DNA of 43,593 nucleotides, from NCBI GenBank assembly GCA_947460575.1, contig CANHIJ010000020.1, positions 1 to 43,593 on the forward strand, in the 5' to 3' direction. The stretch comes from Verrucomicrobiales bacterium (lineage in GTDB: Bacteria; Verrucomicrobiota; Verrucomicrobiia; Verrucomicrobiales; V1-33). Below the pieces are notes generated by a model. That model did not search any database. It saw only the letters and a list, made by a program, of their open reading frames with translations, and was not told where the DNA came from. A program made the translations under genes and the position numbers. Positions 18,027 through 26,077 of the stretch are shown one piece after another. The stretch's first letter is position 1. Each line of letters begins with the position of its first letter.

Positions 18027-18984
18027 CCGCCTGGCCCCTCCCCGCCAAGCCGAGCCAAGCCGCCAGGAGCAGCCAGAGCAGCAGGCCCACCAGCCATTTG
18101 ACCTCTGGCGGCGCGGCCGAAGCCGACCAGAAGCCTTCCACAAAAGCCGCTAGGAGGACCAACAAGGGGCCGCCATAGATGAGAGGAAGCGCCTCCTGCG
18201 CGGCACGCCGGAGCGACTCCCCCCGCGCCCAGGGCCCGGGCCGCAGCACCGCCAGGCCCAGCCGTGTGCCCGCCACGCCGCAAATCACCAGCCCCATCAA
18301 TTCAAACGCGGAGTGCCCCGCCACGAACGTGTAAAAGCGCTCGGTATGCCCAGCGTGGTGCACATAGCCAAAGGCCGCTCCGAGCAAGACGCCTTGCTGC
18401 GCGGTCGAGCCGAGCGCCCCCAGGGTGGCGAGCACCCCGCCGGCGATGGTGCGCAGGCCGATGCCAATGTTGTGCTGCACATAAAAGGCAAACATGGCGA
18501 AGTCGGATCCAAAGGCGCCGCGCAGGTGGTCGGAGGGAGAGTCGCCGCCGTACATGCCGTCGAGGTCTTCCATGGTGCTGGCATCGAGCACGGCGAAAAT
18601 CCAGCGCTCGTCGCGATAGGCGGCGAGGATCAACGCGGCGAAGGGCCCCCAGAAGAGCAACATATTGAGCCAGAAGAGGGGCGCCTCGCGGCGCAGGGCG
18701 CGGGGGCAGCTGCCCCAGAGGCGGGCCCAGTGGCTGGGGCGGTCCACGGCGGCTCCTCGCGTTAGGGTGTCTCGGGTGCGGATGGCGAGGTCGTTGAGTC
18801 GCGCGCCGAGGCTAGCGCCGTACATGCGGTGTTGGGCCAGGGCGAGGTCGGCGCAGATTTGGCGGTGGAGCTTGGGGAGTTCGGCGAGGCCGGGAGCGGG
18901 GCGCGAGAGCGGGGCGGCTTGGAGCAGGGCTTCGGTGCGGTCCCAGCGGGGGCCGTTTTCCTGTTCGAAGCGGAGTTGCGTCAC
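18016..18984 (-). CDS. Stage II sporulation protein M-like (DUF95) membrane protein
   Basis: The 322-residue protein has a soluble N-terminal part (1-105) and about five membrane helices. The SpoIIM/DUF95 signature appears near the C-terminal half: FVAGHSAFELMGLVICGVAG, then TRLGLAVLRPG. In Bacillus, SpoIIM works in engulfment, but this wider family occurs in non-sporulating bacteria as part of MoxR/RDD clusters with unknown function. It starts with GTG, 14 bases after the RDD gene, and overlaps the next gene by 11 bases, so the cluster is almost certainly one operon. Confidence 0.88.
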   Translation of the reverse strand: MTQLRFEQENGPRWDRTEALLQAAPLSRPAPGLAELPKLHRQICADLALAQHRMYGASLGARLNDLAIRTRDTLTRGAAVDRPSHWARLWGSCPRALRREAPLFWLNMLLFWGPFAALILAAYRDERWIFAVLDASTMEDLDGMYGGDSPSDHLRGAFGSDFAMFAFYVQHNIGIGLRTIAGGVLATLGALGSTAQQGVLLGAAFGYVHHAGHTERFYTFVAGHSAFELMGLVICGVAGTRLGLAVLRPGPWARGESLRRAAQEALPLIYGGPLLVLLAAFVEGFWSASAAPPEVKWLVGLLLWLLLAAWLGLAGRGQADET

Positions 18985-18998
18985 GGGTGGTAGAGCAG

Positions 18999-19709
18999 TT
19001 AGGAATCGCGCAGCCAGCAGCCGATGGCGGCGAGGCGGCGGACTCCCGCGGCGCCGCGGGCTCCGCTGAGGGGCTCGAGGGGGGCAGCTAGTTCGGCGCG
19101 GCGGGCTTCAGACCACGTGGGCAGGCGCTCGTTGAATTGAATGAGGGCGGCGCGCTCAGCGCGGCTCAGGGGCAGGGGAGGGGGGAAGGCCTCGGAGGGG
19201 AGGTGCGAGGGGGCGAGGGGGCTTGGGGGTTGGCAGTAGACCACCAGGGTATCGGCTACGAGGTCCCCGAGGCGCTGGAAGCGCTGGTTCATCAGGGTGG
19301 AGGCGAGGCCGGTGAGATAGGCGGCGGGCAGGAAGTCGACGGCGCGCAGCAAGTTGCGCAAGATGGCGGCGGTCCACGTGAGGGGGGCGCCGGAGGACAT
19401 CACGACCTTCAAACCGCAGGATTTTTTGCCTGGGGTGGCGCCGCGGTGGACTTCATAGAGGACGCGGTAGCCCCAGGTCATGAAGAAAGAGAGCAGCAGA
19501 AAAAGGCCGCTGCCGCCTGCCCAGCCGATGGCGGAGGTGCTGAGCGCGATGAGGGCTCCGGCTAGGGCGTAAGCTAGGCTCATCCAGGCGAGATCGAGCA
19601 GCCAAGCGCGGGCTCGGACCACGGGCCCAGCGGGGTGGAGTTCAATGGCCACGCCCGAGGCCAGTTCGACGCGCTGCAGGGTGTCCAGGAGGGGGAGGGG
19701 CGTGCTCAT
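18999..19709 (-). CDS. RDD family membrane protein
   Basis: The 236-residue protein shows the RDD pattern: an Arg-rich entry into helix 1 (VVRARAWLLDLAWMSLAYALAG), a second helix pair around AGGSGLFLLLSFFMTWGYRVLYEV, and the conserved loop RGATPGKKSCGLKVV. RDD proteins are small polytopic membrane proteins of mostly unknown function; some affect ion homeostasis. The C-terminal third (about 165-236) is soluble and Pro/Ala-rich. It is preceded by a C-rich leader and followed by the SpoIIM-like gene after 14 bases. Confidence 0.88.
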   Translation of the reverse strand: MSTPLPLLDTLQRVELASGVAIELHPAGPVVRARAWLLDLAWMSLAYALAGALIALSTSAIGWAGGSGLFLLLSFFMTWGYRVLYEVHRGATPGKKSCGLKVVMSSGAPLTWTAAILRNLLRAVDFLPAAYLTGLASTLMNQRFQRLGDLVADTLVVYCQPPSPLAPSHLPSEAFPPPLPLSRAERAALIQFNERLPTWSEARRAELAAPLEPLSGARGAAGVRRLAAIGCWLRDS

Positions 19710-19742
19710 GGGGGGCCGTTGGGCAGGCGCGCCGAGGTAGAT

Positions 19743-20435
19743 TTAGGGGAGGTACTCGGCGACCAGTTTGCCGGGCTGGCAGCGCACCGCGGTGATTTTG
19801 GTGAAAATCGCTAAAAGGCGTTGGTCCTTGCGGAGTTCGTCGAGGGCGAGGCCGTCGAGGTGATTGGCTTCGAGATAGGTTTTGGTGAAGCCTTCGCTTA
19901 AGCTGCGGCCGGGGACCTCTAGAGACCGCGTTAGGAGAACGAGGCCGCTATCTTTTTTCATTTCAGGGCGGACGCTGATGAAGCCGTTGAGATAGAGGCG
20001 TTCGCCGCTAAAGGGGATGCCGTTGAGGGCGAGGGCGACCTTGACCCGCAAGGCGTCGGTGATTTCCTCGACTTTGGCGATGTCCTGGAGTCGGCTGAGA
20101 GGTTCTTGAACGGCTAGGAGGTGGTTGAGGTCGGCGGCGCTGAGTTCGATTTCGGCGGGTTGTTTGGCGTCGACGGCAGCGGCGAAGGCTTGGAGGCGGG
20201 CGCGCAGGGCGGCCAGTTCCTCGCCGGAGGGGGCGGAGGGGGCAATGGCTTGGGGGGTGGGGTCGGTGAAGCTGCGGACTTCCCGGACTTGTCCCCAGAG
20301 GTGCCAAACCATCCAAACGGCTAGGGCGAAGAGCCAGCCGCCGACCACCAGGATCATGAGGCAGCCGCCGGAACGCTTGGGGGCGGCGGGAGTGTGGGGC
20401 CCGGAAGGGAGGGTGGAGGGCGTGGGGTCGGACAT
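19743..20435 (-). CDS. Single-pass membrane protein of unknown function
   Basis: The 230-residue protein has a Pro/Ser-rich N-terminus, one membrane helix ([20 protein letters not shown], about 26-45) and an extracytoplasmic domain. The domain contains [15 protein letters not shown] and [19 protein letters not shown], which look like an alternating beta-strand, lipid-binding-like fold, but I cannot name a family. It is the first gene on the minus strand before the RDD-SpoIIM-DUF4129/4350-MoxR-DUF58 run (33 bases to RDD), so it probably belongs to that operon. The frame is open upstream to 20675, but only from 20435 does it look like protein. Confidence 0.7.
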   Translation of the reverse strand: MSDPTPSTLPSGPHTPAAPKRSGGCLMILVVGGWLFALAVWMVWHLWGQVREVRSFTDPTPQAIAPSAPSGEELAALRARLQAFAAAVDAKQPAEIELSAADLNHLLAVQEPLSRLQDIAKVEEITDALRVKVALALNGIPFSGERLYLNGFISVRPEMKKDSGLVLLTRSLEVPGRSLSEGFTKTYLEANHLDGLALDELRKDQRLLAIFTKITAVRCQPGKLVAEYLP

Positions 20436-20574
20436 GGCGGAGGACACCACGACCACGAAAGGCGCGGGGGCGCAACCCGGACTGAAAACCGATTGCGTCG
20501 GCGGCGGGGCCCGCCTAGGAGAAATGCTCCTTTCTCGGCGGAAAATGGGTCCGCCGCCGCCATCCCTATTATAT

Positions 20575-21537
20575 ATGAGCCAGCTCGACGAATTGAAGAA
20601 GTACACTGTGGTGGTTGCCGACACCGGCGACTTTGAGTCCATGCGCGCCTTTACGCCGCAGGATGCCACCACCAATCCTTCGCTGATCTTGCAGGCGGCT
20701 GAGAAGCCGCAATATCGCCCGCTGGTGGATCAGGCCATCGCCGAACACCGCGCCAGCGCCTTGACTGGGGCAGCCCTGCTCGACAGCGTGATCGACCGCG
20801 TGTTGATCCTATTTGGGGTGGAGATTTTGAAAATTGTGCCCGGCCGGGTCTCCACCGAGGTGGACGCGCGCCTTTCGTTTGACACCGCGGGGACCGTGGC
20901 CAAGGCCCGCAAATTGATCGCCGACTACGCGGCGGAAGGGATCGCCAAGGAGCGCATTTTGATCAAAATCGCCTCCACTTGGGAAGGCATCAAAGCGGCG
21001 GAAATCTTGCAGCGCGAAGGCATCAACTGCAATTTGACGCTGCTCTTTTCGCTGCCCCAGGCCATCGCCTGCGCAGATGCGGGGGTGAAGTTGATCTCGC
21101 CTTTTGTGGGGCGCATCTTGGATTGGTACAAGGCCTCCACCAAGCAGGACTATGCGCCGGAGGCGGACCCGGGCGTGCTCTCAGTGACGGAAATTTATCA
21201 CTACTACAAAAAGCACGGCCACGCCACCGAGGTCATGGGGGCAAGCTTCCGCAACAAGGGCGAGATCACCGAACTGGCGGGCTGCGACCTCCTGACGATT
21301 GCTCCTTCCTTGCTTGGAGAATTGGCGGCCTGCGACGAGCCCCTGGTCCGCAAGTTGGACCCTGCCAACTCCCTCGCCATGGACATCCCGAAGCGAGTCT
21401 ATGACGAGAAGGCCTTCCGCTGGGAAATGAATGACGACGCCATGGCCACGGAAAAAACCGCCGAGGGCATCCGCAAGTTTGCCATTGATATCGTGAAGCT
21501 AGAAAAGCTCCTCGGCGCGGCCCTCGCGGCCTCTTGA
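20575..21537 (+). CDS. tal: Transaldolase
   Basis: The 320-residue protein matches the classical TalB type in length and sequence. [14 protein letters not shown] and [13 protein letters not shown] are near the N-terminus, the Schiff-base lysine is K131 in [12 protein letters not shown], and [11 protein letters not shown] and [11 protein letters not shown] follow. It moves a dihydroxyacetone unit between sedoheptulose-7-phosphate and glyceraldehyde-3-phosphate in the non-oxidative pentose phosphate pathway. The start at 20575 is set by similarity; open frame continues upstream without protein-like sequence. It is divergent from the MoxR cluster and ends in its own strong terminator, so it is probably monocistronic. 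Confidence 0.96.
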   Translation: MSQLDELKKYTVVVADTGDFESMRAFTPQDATTNPSLILQAAEKPQYRPLVDQAIAEHRASALTGAALLDSVIDRVLILFGVEILKIVPGRVSTEVDARLSFDTAGTVAKARKLIADYAAEGIAKERILIKIASTWEGIKAAEILQREGINCNLTLLFSLPQAIACADAGVKLISPFVGRILDWYKASTKQDYAPEADPGVLSVTEIYHYYKKHGHATEVMGASFRNKGEITELAGCDLLTIAPSLLGELAACDEPLVRKLDPANSLAMDIPKRVYDEKAFRWEMNDDAMATEKTAEGIRKFAIDIVKLEKLLGAALAAS

Positions 21538-21574
21538 GGCGGCGGGCCGAGTGAGGCGATTTGTCAATGCACTG

Positions 21575-21612
21575 GCCGCGCCAGGGGGCGAAGGTCCCCT
21601 GGCGCGGCTTTT
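21575..21612 (+). terminator. Transaldolase intrinsic terminator
   Basis: GCCGCGCCAGGGG (21575-21587) and CCCCTGGCGCGGC (21596-21608) form a perfect 13-bp stem with an 8-base loop, followed directly by TTTT. It sits 38 bases after the tal stop. Confidence 0.88.
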
Positions 21613-21712
21613 GGCATGCGTGTGAGGAGGCGTCGATGCCGGACTCTTTCCTGGCGGGGCGAGGCGCTTTAGGGTTGACCGCGGGGTGGGTCCGCTCCCA
21701 TTCTGGGGGTCT

Positions 21713-22672
21713 ATGATGCGTTGCTTTCTTCCTCTCGCCGCCGCGGTGCTTTCCGCTGGTTCCCTCTGGGCTGCCCCGACCTACACCCTGACGCCGGATT
21801 TCATCTCGCCTCCTCCGGGCAAGGCCACGATTGGCGACGGCCACGGCGAGATTCGGGTGGACAGCGCGGGTTTGATCTATGTGAGCGTGCAGGGCCAAGC
21901 GGAAGGGGGCATCCAGGTCTATTCCAAGGAGGGCAAATACCTGCGGCACTTGGCGGGCACTCCGGGGAGCTTGCACGGCTTTGTGATCCACCGCGATGAG
22001 GCGGGCGAATTCATTTACGCGGCGGTGCTGGGCGAGGGCCGGGTTTTGAAAATGACCCTGGAGGGCAAGACGGTGCTGGAGATTCCCAAGGCCTCTTTCC
22101 CTGCGGCTCAGGCGGCAGCCGGGCTCAGCCTGACCAATTGCGACGTGGCCCCTAACGGTGATATTTACGTGGTGGACGGCTACGGCAAGGACTGGATCTT
22201 TGTTTTCGATAAAGCGGGCAAGTTCAAAAAGGTCTTTGGCGGTCAGGTCGAGCCTCTCAAACTGAGCAATGCCCACAAGATTTTCATCGACACCCGCTTC
22301 ACACCGGCTCGGGTGCTGGTCTGCGACCGCGGCAACAACCGCATTTTGCACCTTGATCTAGAGGGCAATCTCATTGGCGTGGTGGCGGACAAGGATTTGC
22401 GCCGCCCCTCCTCGGCTAGCTTCCACGGCGACTTGATGTGCGTGGCGGAAATCGCCGGGCGGGTTTCGGTTTTCGACAAAGAAGGCAAACTGGTGGCCAG
22501 CTTGGGGATCAACGATGCCCCCGGCGAAACCAACACGCCCGGAATGAAACCCGCGCAGTGGCGCACCGGGACGGTGACTTCGCCCCACGGCATCAGCTTT
22601 GACTTGGAGGGCAACATCCTGGAGACGGAATGGAACTCCTTTGGGCGCATCCTGCGCTGGGCCGCCAAGTGA
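21713..22672 (+). CDS. Secreted NHL-repeat beta-propeller protein
   Basis: The 319-residue protein has a signal peptide (MMRCFLPLAAAVLSAGSLWA, cleavage likely before APTYTL). It then carries repeated strands of NHL/6-bladed propeller type, for example GEIRVDSAGLIYVSVQ, VFDKAGKFKKVFGG, LVCDRGNNRILHLDLEGN and VFDKEGKLVASLG. Such secreted propellers usually serve as binding platforms; no catalytic residues are recognised. Two ATGs (21713 and 21716) are possible starts. Its stop overlaps the GTG start of the next gene, which suggests that the two products work together. Confidence 0.8.
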   Translation: MMRCFLPLAAAVLSAGSLWAAPTYTLTPDFISPPPGKATIGDGHGEIRVDSAGLIYVSVQGQAEGGIQVYSKEGKYLRHLAGTPGSLHGFVIHRDEAGEFIYAAVLGEGRVLKMTLEGKTVLEIPKASFPAAQAAAGLSLTNCDVAPNGDIYVVDGYGKDWIFVFDKAGKFKKVFGGQVEPLKLSNAHKIFIDTRFTPARVLVCDRGNNRILHLDLEGNLIGVVADKDLRRPSSASFHGDLMCVAEIAGRVSVFDKEGKLVASLGINDAPGETNTPGMKPAQWRTGTVTSPHGISFDLEGNILETEWNSFGRILRWAAK

Positions 22673-23295
22673 GGCGCCGCGCCAGTGCTTTTCTGTTAGG
22701 GCTCCTGCTGGTCCCGGGTCACGCCCGGGGCCATGAGGGGGCCTTTATTTTGGCGAAATGCAGCCCGGATGCGGGTGGTCAGCTCTCGTTAGAGCTTTCC
22801 GTGGACTACTCGCAGCATCCGCTTCTCAAAGACCGCGCCGCGGCGGTGGAGGCCATGCGGCAGGTGTTGCGGCTGAAAACCCCGGGGGGGCCGGTGGCCT
22901 TGGCGGAACTGGCGGAGGAGAGCTTGTCCGATGCCGAGGCGCCCGACCCCGAGCTTCCCCTGCCGGCGGAGCCGTCTGAGGCCGGGCAAGGCCATCGGCT
23001 CGCGGTGCTGCGCTATCGCTGGGAGCCGGGAGCCTTGGAAGTGCGCTTCGCGGTGCCTTCGGGCAATCCGCACGACGTGCTTTTTTGGCTCGGGGGCACG
23101 GCGCGGGTTCCGGGGCAAGAAGTGCCGTGGCGCATTTTGATCGCGGGGGACGAGACGCCTCCGGTGCCGGTGCCGCCGCGGGCGCCCGCTTGGGGAGCGG
23201 CGGGGCGGGGTGCCCTGGCGGCGGGGATCGCCGGGGGCCTGGGCCTCCTGGTGTGGTGGCGGCGCGCGCGGGGGGCGGCCGCGCTTTTCGGCTAG
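22669..23295 (+). CDS. Exported, C-terminally anchored protein, unknown function
   Basis: I place the start at the GTG at 22669, which overlaps the previous stop as GTGA and gives an immediate signal peptide (MRRRASAFLLGLLLVPGHA, then RGHEGAF). The resulting 208-residue protein has an extracytoplasmic domain of about 150 residues rich in acidic residues and Pro, and ends with a membrane helix and basic tail (GIAGGLGLLVWWRRARG). The layout resembles a small surface or periplasmic protein fixed by its C-terminus. No family is recognised. An upstream ATG (22630) exists but lies inside the propeller gene and would spoil the signal peptide. Confidence 0.65.
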   Translation: MRRRASAFLLGLLLVPGHARGHEGAFILAKCSPDAGGQLSLELSVDYSQHPLLKDRAAAVEAMRQVLRLKTPGGPVALAELAEESLSDAEAPDPELPLPAEPSEAGQGHRLAVLRYRWEPGALEVRFAVPSGNPHDVLFWLGGTARVPGQEVPWRILIAGDETPPVPVPPRAPAWGAAGRGALAAGIAGGLGLLVWWRRARGAAALFG

Positions 23296-23388
23296 GGCTT
23301 GTAGGGTGGGGCTTTTTGGCCTCGGTGGGGATTGCGGCGAAAGCGGACCGCCTGCGGGGGCGTTGGTGAGGCAGCGCGCGCCCTTTTT

Positions 23389-24087
23389 ATGAAACCGATT
23401 GTCCAAATTTCCCTCGACCTCACGAACATTGACGAAGCCTTGGAGACGGCGGCGCTGGCGCTGCGGGCGGGGGTGGATTGGCTAGAAGTGGGGACCCCGC
23501 TGATTTTGGCGGAGGGGTTACATGGTGTTAGGGCCTTGCGCCAGGCCTTTCCGGGGATTCCCTTGGTGGCGGACCTCAAGACGATGGATGGCGGGTATTT
23601 GGAGGCTGAGATGATGGCCCGAGCGGGAGCGACCCACGTGGTGGTGATGGCCCGGGCGCACCCGGAGACGATCAAGTGCGTGGTCAAGGCGGGGGCGGAT
23701 TTTGGCTGCCGGGTCATGGGGGACAATCTGAATTGTCCGGACATGGTGGCGGGGGCGCGGTTTCTGGAAGACCTTGGCTGCGACTATGTGATTCACCACA
23801 TCGGCTACGACGAGCGGCGGGGTCTCGCCGCGGCGGGGCAGCGCATGCCCAGCCCCATGGACCAACTCCGCGAGGTGGTGCAGGCGGTGCGGGTGCCGGT
23901 GCAGGCGGTGGGCGGGCTCAGCTTGGAGCAGGCCATGGAGTGCCCGCGCTGCGGGGCTCCCCTAGTGGTGCTGGGGGCTCCCTTGACCATTGACGCCGAT
24001 GCGTTTAAGACCGCGGACGGCGATCTGGAGGCCTCGCTGCGCTTGATTTGCCAGGCGATTCACGCCCAGGACGTGGCCGCCTTCTGA
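23389..24087 (+). CDS. HUMPS-family aldolase/decarboxylase (hexulose-6-phosphate synthase-like)
   Basis: The 232-residue protein is a TIM-barrel of the orotidine-phosphate decarboxylase superfamily. ISLDLTNIDEAL, then EVGTPLILAEG (33-43) and the catalytic VADLKTMD (60-67) are the hallmarks of 3-hexulose-6-phosphate synthase and 3-keto-L-gulonate-6-phosphate decarboxylase. These release or fix formaldehyde, or release CO2, by enediolate chemistry with a Mg ion. Near residue 185 the family position before VVLGAPLT carries CPRCG, an unusual CxxC. No SIS-domain hexuloisomerase is adjacent, which argues against a plain RuMP formaldehyde module. It is followed by a dehydrogenase, an SDR and a sugar isomerase/epimerase. 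The exact substrate is unknown. Confidence 0.82.
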   Translation: MKPIVQISLDLTNIDEALETAALALRAGVDWLEVGTPLILAEGLHGVRALRQAFPGIPLVADLKTMDGGYLEAEMMARAGATHVVVMARAHPETIKCVVKAGADFGCRVMGDNLNCPDMVAGARFLEDLGCDYVIHHIGYDERRGLAAAGQRMPSPMDQLREVVQAVRVPVQAVGGLSLEQAMECPRCGAPLVVLGAPLTIDADAFKTADGDLEASLRLICQAIHAQDVAAF

Positions 24088-24122
24088 AGCCTTTGCTGCA
24101 CCCGCTTTTTCCCCTTATCCCC

Positions 24123-25148
24123 ATGAAATCCGCTGCCGTCGTCAATTTTGCGCCCGAAAAGGGTTCAGTCGAAATCCGCGAAATAGAGGCGCCGACGATT
24201 GGCCCGGGAGAGGTGCTTTTAGAGGTGGCCAATGTGGGGGTGTGCGGGAGCGACCTGCACCAGTGGACCGCGGACCATTCTTGGCCGGTGAACTACCCGG
24301 TGGTCCTGGGGCACGAATTTGGCGGGCACATCGTGCAGGTGGGCCGGGAGGTCGAGGGGTGGCAGGAGGGGGACCGGGTGGTCTCGGAAACAGCGGCGGT
24401 CATCAGTCCTAACAACCCAATGAGTCGCCGGGGATTGTATAATTTGGATCCGACGCGGAAGGGATTTGGGTACGGGGTGAATGGGGCCATGACGCGGTAT
24501 GTGCGGGTGCCGTCGCGCATTTTGCACGCGGTGCCGGATCACTTGAGTTTTGCGGAAGCCTGCCTAACAGAGCCCTGTTGTGTGGCTTACAATGCGGTGG
24601 TGAAGAATGCCCGGATTGAGCCGGGCGACCGGGTAGTGGTGTTGGGGCCGGGAACGATTGGGATTTTGTGTGCGGCGATGGCGCGGCTGTGCGGGGCGGA
24701 AGTGGCGCTGGTGGGGCTGCCCCAGGATGCGGCGCGGCTGGAAATTGCGCGGCAGTACGGGTGCGAGGTGATCATTGGGGATGCGGCGGAGTGGGCGCGG
24801 CAGCGCGATGGGCTAGGCTGCGACGGGGTCATCGACGCCGCGGGGGCTAGCGCAACGCTGCAAATCGCCTTGGATTTGGTGCGCCCGGCGGGCTGGATCA
24901 GCAAGGTGGGTTGGGGTCGGCAGCCGCTGGGGTTTAATTTGGATCCCCTGGTGCAGAAGAACGTCACCTTGCAGGGGAGTTTTAGCCACAACTGGCCGAT
25001 CTGGGAGCGGGTCATTGCCTTGCTGGCCAGTGGCCAGTTCCAGGTGAAGCCGATCATCGGCGGGGTGTGGCCGATTGCGGAATGGCAGACGGCCTTTGAA
25101 AAGATGCACCGGGGAGAAGTGGTGAAGGCGGTGCTGCGTCCAGTGTGA
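24123..25148 (+). CDS. Zn-type alcohol/polyol dehydrogenase (MDR family)
   Basis: The 341-residue protein has the catalytic-zinc set of the medium-chain dehydrogenases: C41 in GVCGSD, H64-E65 in GHEFGGH and E150 in LTEPCC. The nucleotide-binding loop is VLGPGTIG (about 173-180). The loop that normally holds the structural zinc (four closely spaced Cys, about 90-115) has none here (SETAAVISPNNPMSRRG), as in sorbitol dehydrogenases. Together with the neighbours this suggests NAD(P)-dependent oxidation of a sugar alcohol, sugar acid or related polyol. The start is 35 bases after the HUMPS gene, with a pyrimidine-only leader (CTTTTTCCCCTTATCCCC). Confidence 0.88.
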   Translation: MKSAAVVNFAPEKGSVEIREIEAPTIGPGEVLLEVANVGVCGSDLHQWTADHSWPVNYPVVLGHEFGGHIVQVGREVEGWQEGDRVVSETAAVISPNNPMSRRGLYNLDPTRKGFGYGVNGAMTRYVRVPSRILHAVPDHLSFAEACLTEPCCVAYNAVVKNARIEPGDRVVVLGPGTIGILCAAMARLCGAEVALVGLPQDAARLEIARQYGCEVIIGDAAEWARQRDGLGCDGVIDAAGASATLQIALDLVRPAGWISKVGWGRQPLGFNLDPLVQKNVTLQGSFSHNWPIWERVIALLASGQFQVKPIIGGVWPIAEWQTAFEKMHRGEVVKAVLRPV

Positions 25149-25182
25149 GGTCGGCGCGCGGCCCCGGGCCCTGGGGTCAGCT

Positions 25183-25217
25183 GATTAAAACTACTCTTAA
25201 CTAGCAATTTTTTAATC
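25183..25217. promoter_or_regulatory. AT-rich inverted repeat before the SDR gene (operator candidate)
   Basis: GATTAAAA (25183-25190) and TTTTAATC (25210-25217) are perfect 8-bp arms with a 19-base spacer, ending three bases before the SDR start codon. The stretch is strikingly AT-rich for this genome. It could be a repressor site or a leader hairpin covering the start codon; the regulator is not in the window. Confidence 0.4.
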
Positions 25218-25220
25218 GCC

Positions 25221-26042
25221 ATGCGTCTTCAAGAAAAAGTTATTGTGATCACGGGGAGCGCCACGGGGATAGGCAAAGCGATCGCGCGGCGCTGCGTGGC
25301 GGAGGGGGCGCGAGTGGTGATCCATGGGTTAGAGGCGGATTGGGCGGCGGAAGTGGTTGCGGAATTGGGCGCTGAGGTAGCGGTGGCGCTGGTGGAGGAC
25401 CTGACGGCGGAAGGTTGTCCGGAGCGGCTCGTGGCGCTGGCGGTGGCCCAGTTTGGGCGGCTCGACGCGGTGGTCAACAATGCGGCTTGGGTGGCCCAGG
25501 GGAATATTGAAAACACCGATGCCGCTTTTTTCAGGAGGATGCTAGAGGTGAACACCTTGGTTCCTTTTTTGCTGATCAAGGCGGCGCTGCCGCAGCTGCG
25601 GGCCCACCGGGGCAACGTGCTGAACATTGGGAGCGTCAACGCCTGGAGCGGCGAGCCGGAGTTGTTGCCCTATAGCGTCTCCAAGGGGGCTCTGATGACG
25701 CTCACGCGCAATCTGGGAGACACCTTGATGCGGCAGGATGGGGTGCGGGTGAACCAGATCAACCCGGGATGGGTGTTGACGGAAAATGAGGCGCGGCGCA
25801 AGCATGCGCAGGGTTTGGCGGAAGACTGGTATGCGGAGTTGCCCAAAGTGTATGCTCCGGCGGGGCGCCTGCTGCGCCCGGAGGAGATTGCGGCGGCGGC
25901 GGTTTATTGGCTGTCTGACGAATGCGGCCCAGTGAGCGGGCAGGTGGTCGACTTGGAGCAGCACCCCTTCCTGGGGCGCAATCCGCCCAAGGACCGCAGC
26001 ACGATGGCAGCGCCCGACGCACCTCATCAGATCGTGTTATAA
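25221..26042 (+). CDS. Short-chain dehydrogenase/reductase (SDR)
   Basis: The 273-residue protein is a classical SDR. The cofactor motif is TGSATGIG (11-18), then NNAA (86-89), and the catalytic triad is S138 (NIGSVNAW), Y151 and K155 (YSVSKGAL). NQINPGWVLTENE follows at the usual place. It would oxidise or reduce a hydroxyl of a small sugar-like substrate with NAD(P). Its C-terminal 25 residues (after GRNPPKDRS) extend beyond the usual SDR end. It sits between a Zn dehydrogenase and a TIM-barrel isomerase/epimerase, so a shared catabolic route is likely. Confidence 0.9.
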   Translation: MRLQEKVIVITGSATGIGKAIARRCVAEGARVVIHGLEADWAAEVVAELGAEVAVALVEDLTAEGCPERLVALAVAQFGRLDAVVNNAAWVAQGNIENTDAAFFRRMLEVNTLVPFLLIKAALPQLRAHRGNVLNIGSVNAWSGEPELLPYSVSKGALMTLTRNLGDTLMRQDGVRVNQINPGWVLTENEARRKHAQGLAEDWYAELPKVYAPAGRLLRPEEIAAAAVYWLSDECGPVSGQVVDLEQHPFLGRNPPKDRSTMAAPDAPHQIVL

Positions 26043-26043
26043 T
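26035..26043 (+). promoter_or_regulatory. Extended -10 promoter candidate for the isomerase gene
   Basis: TGT followed by a perfect TATAAT (26038-26043) overlaps the SDR stop codon and lies 34 bases before the next start. No good -35 box is seen, so it would rely on the TGn extension. It could add internal transcription of the last gene of the cluster. Confidence 0.3.
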
Positions 26044-26077
26044 CGTCCCCCTCTTTTCCTCTTTTTTTTCATCTACC

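Noticed and set aside
20567..20572. TATTAT just before the transaldolase ATG as a -10 box
   Set aside because: Transcription would start inside the coding region, no -35 partner is found at 16-18 bases, and the start codon is well supported by family alignment.
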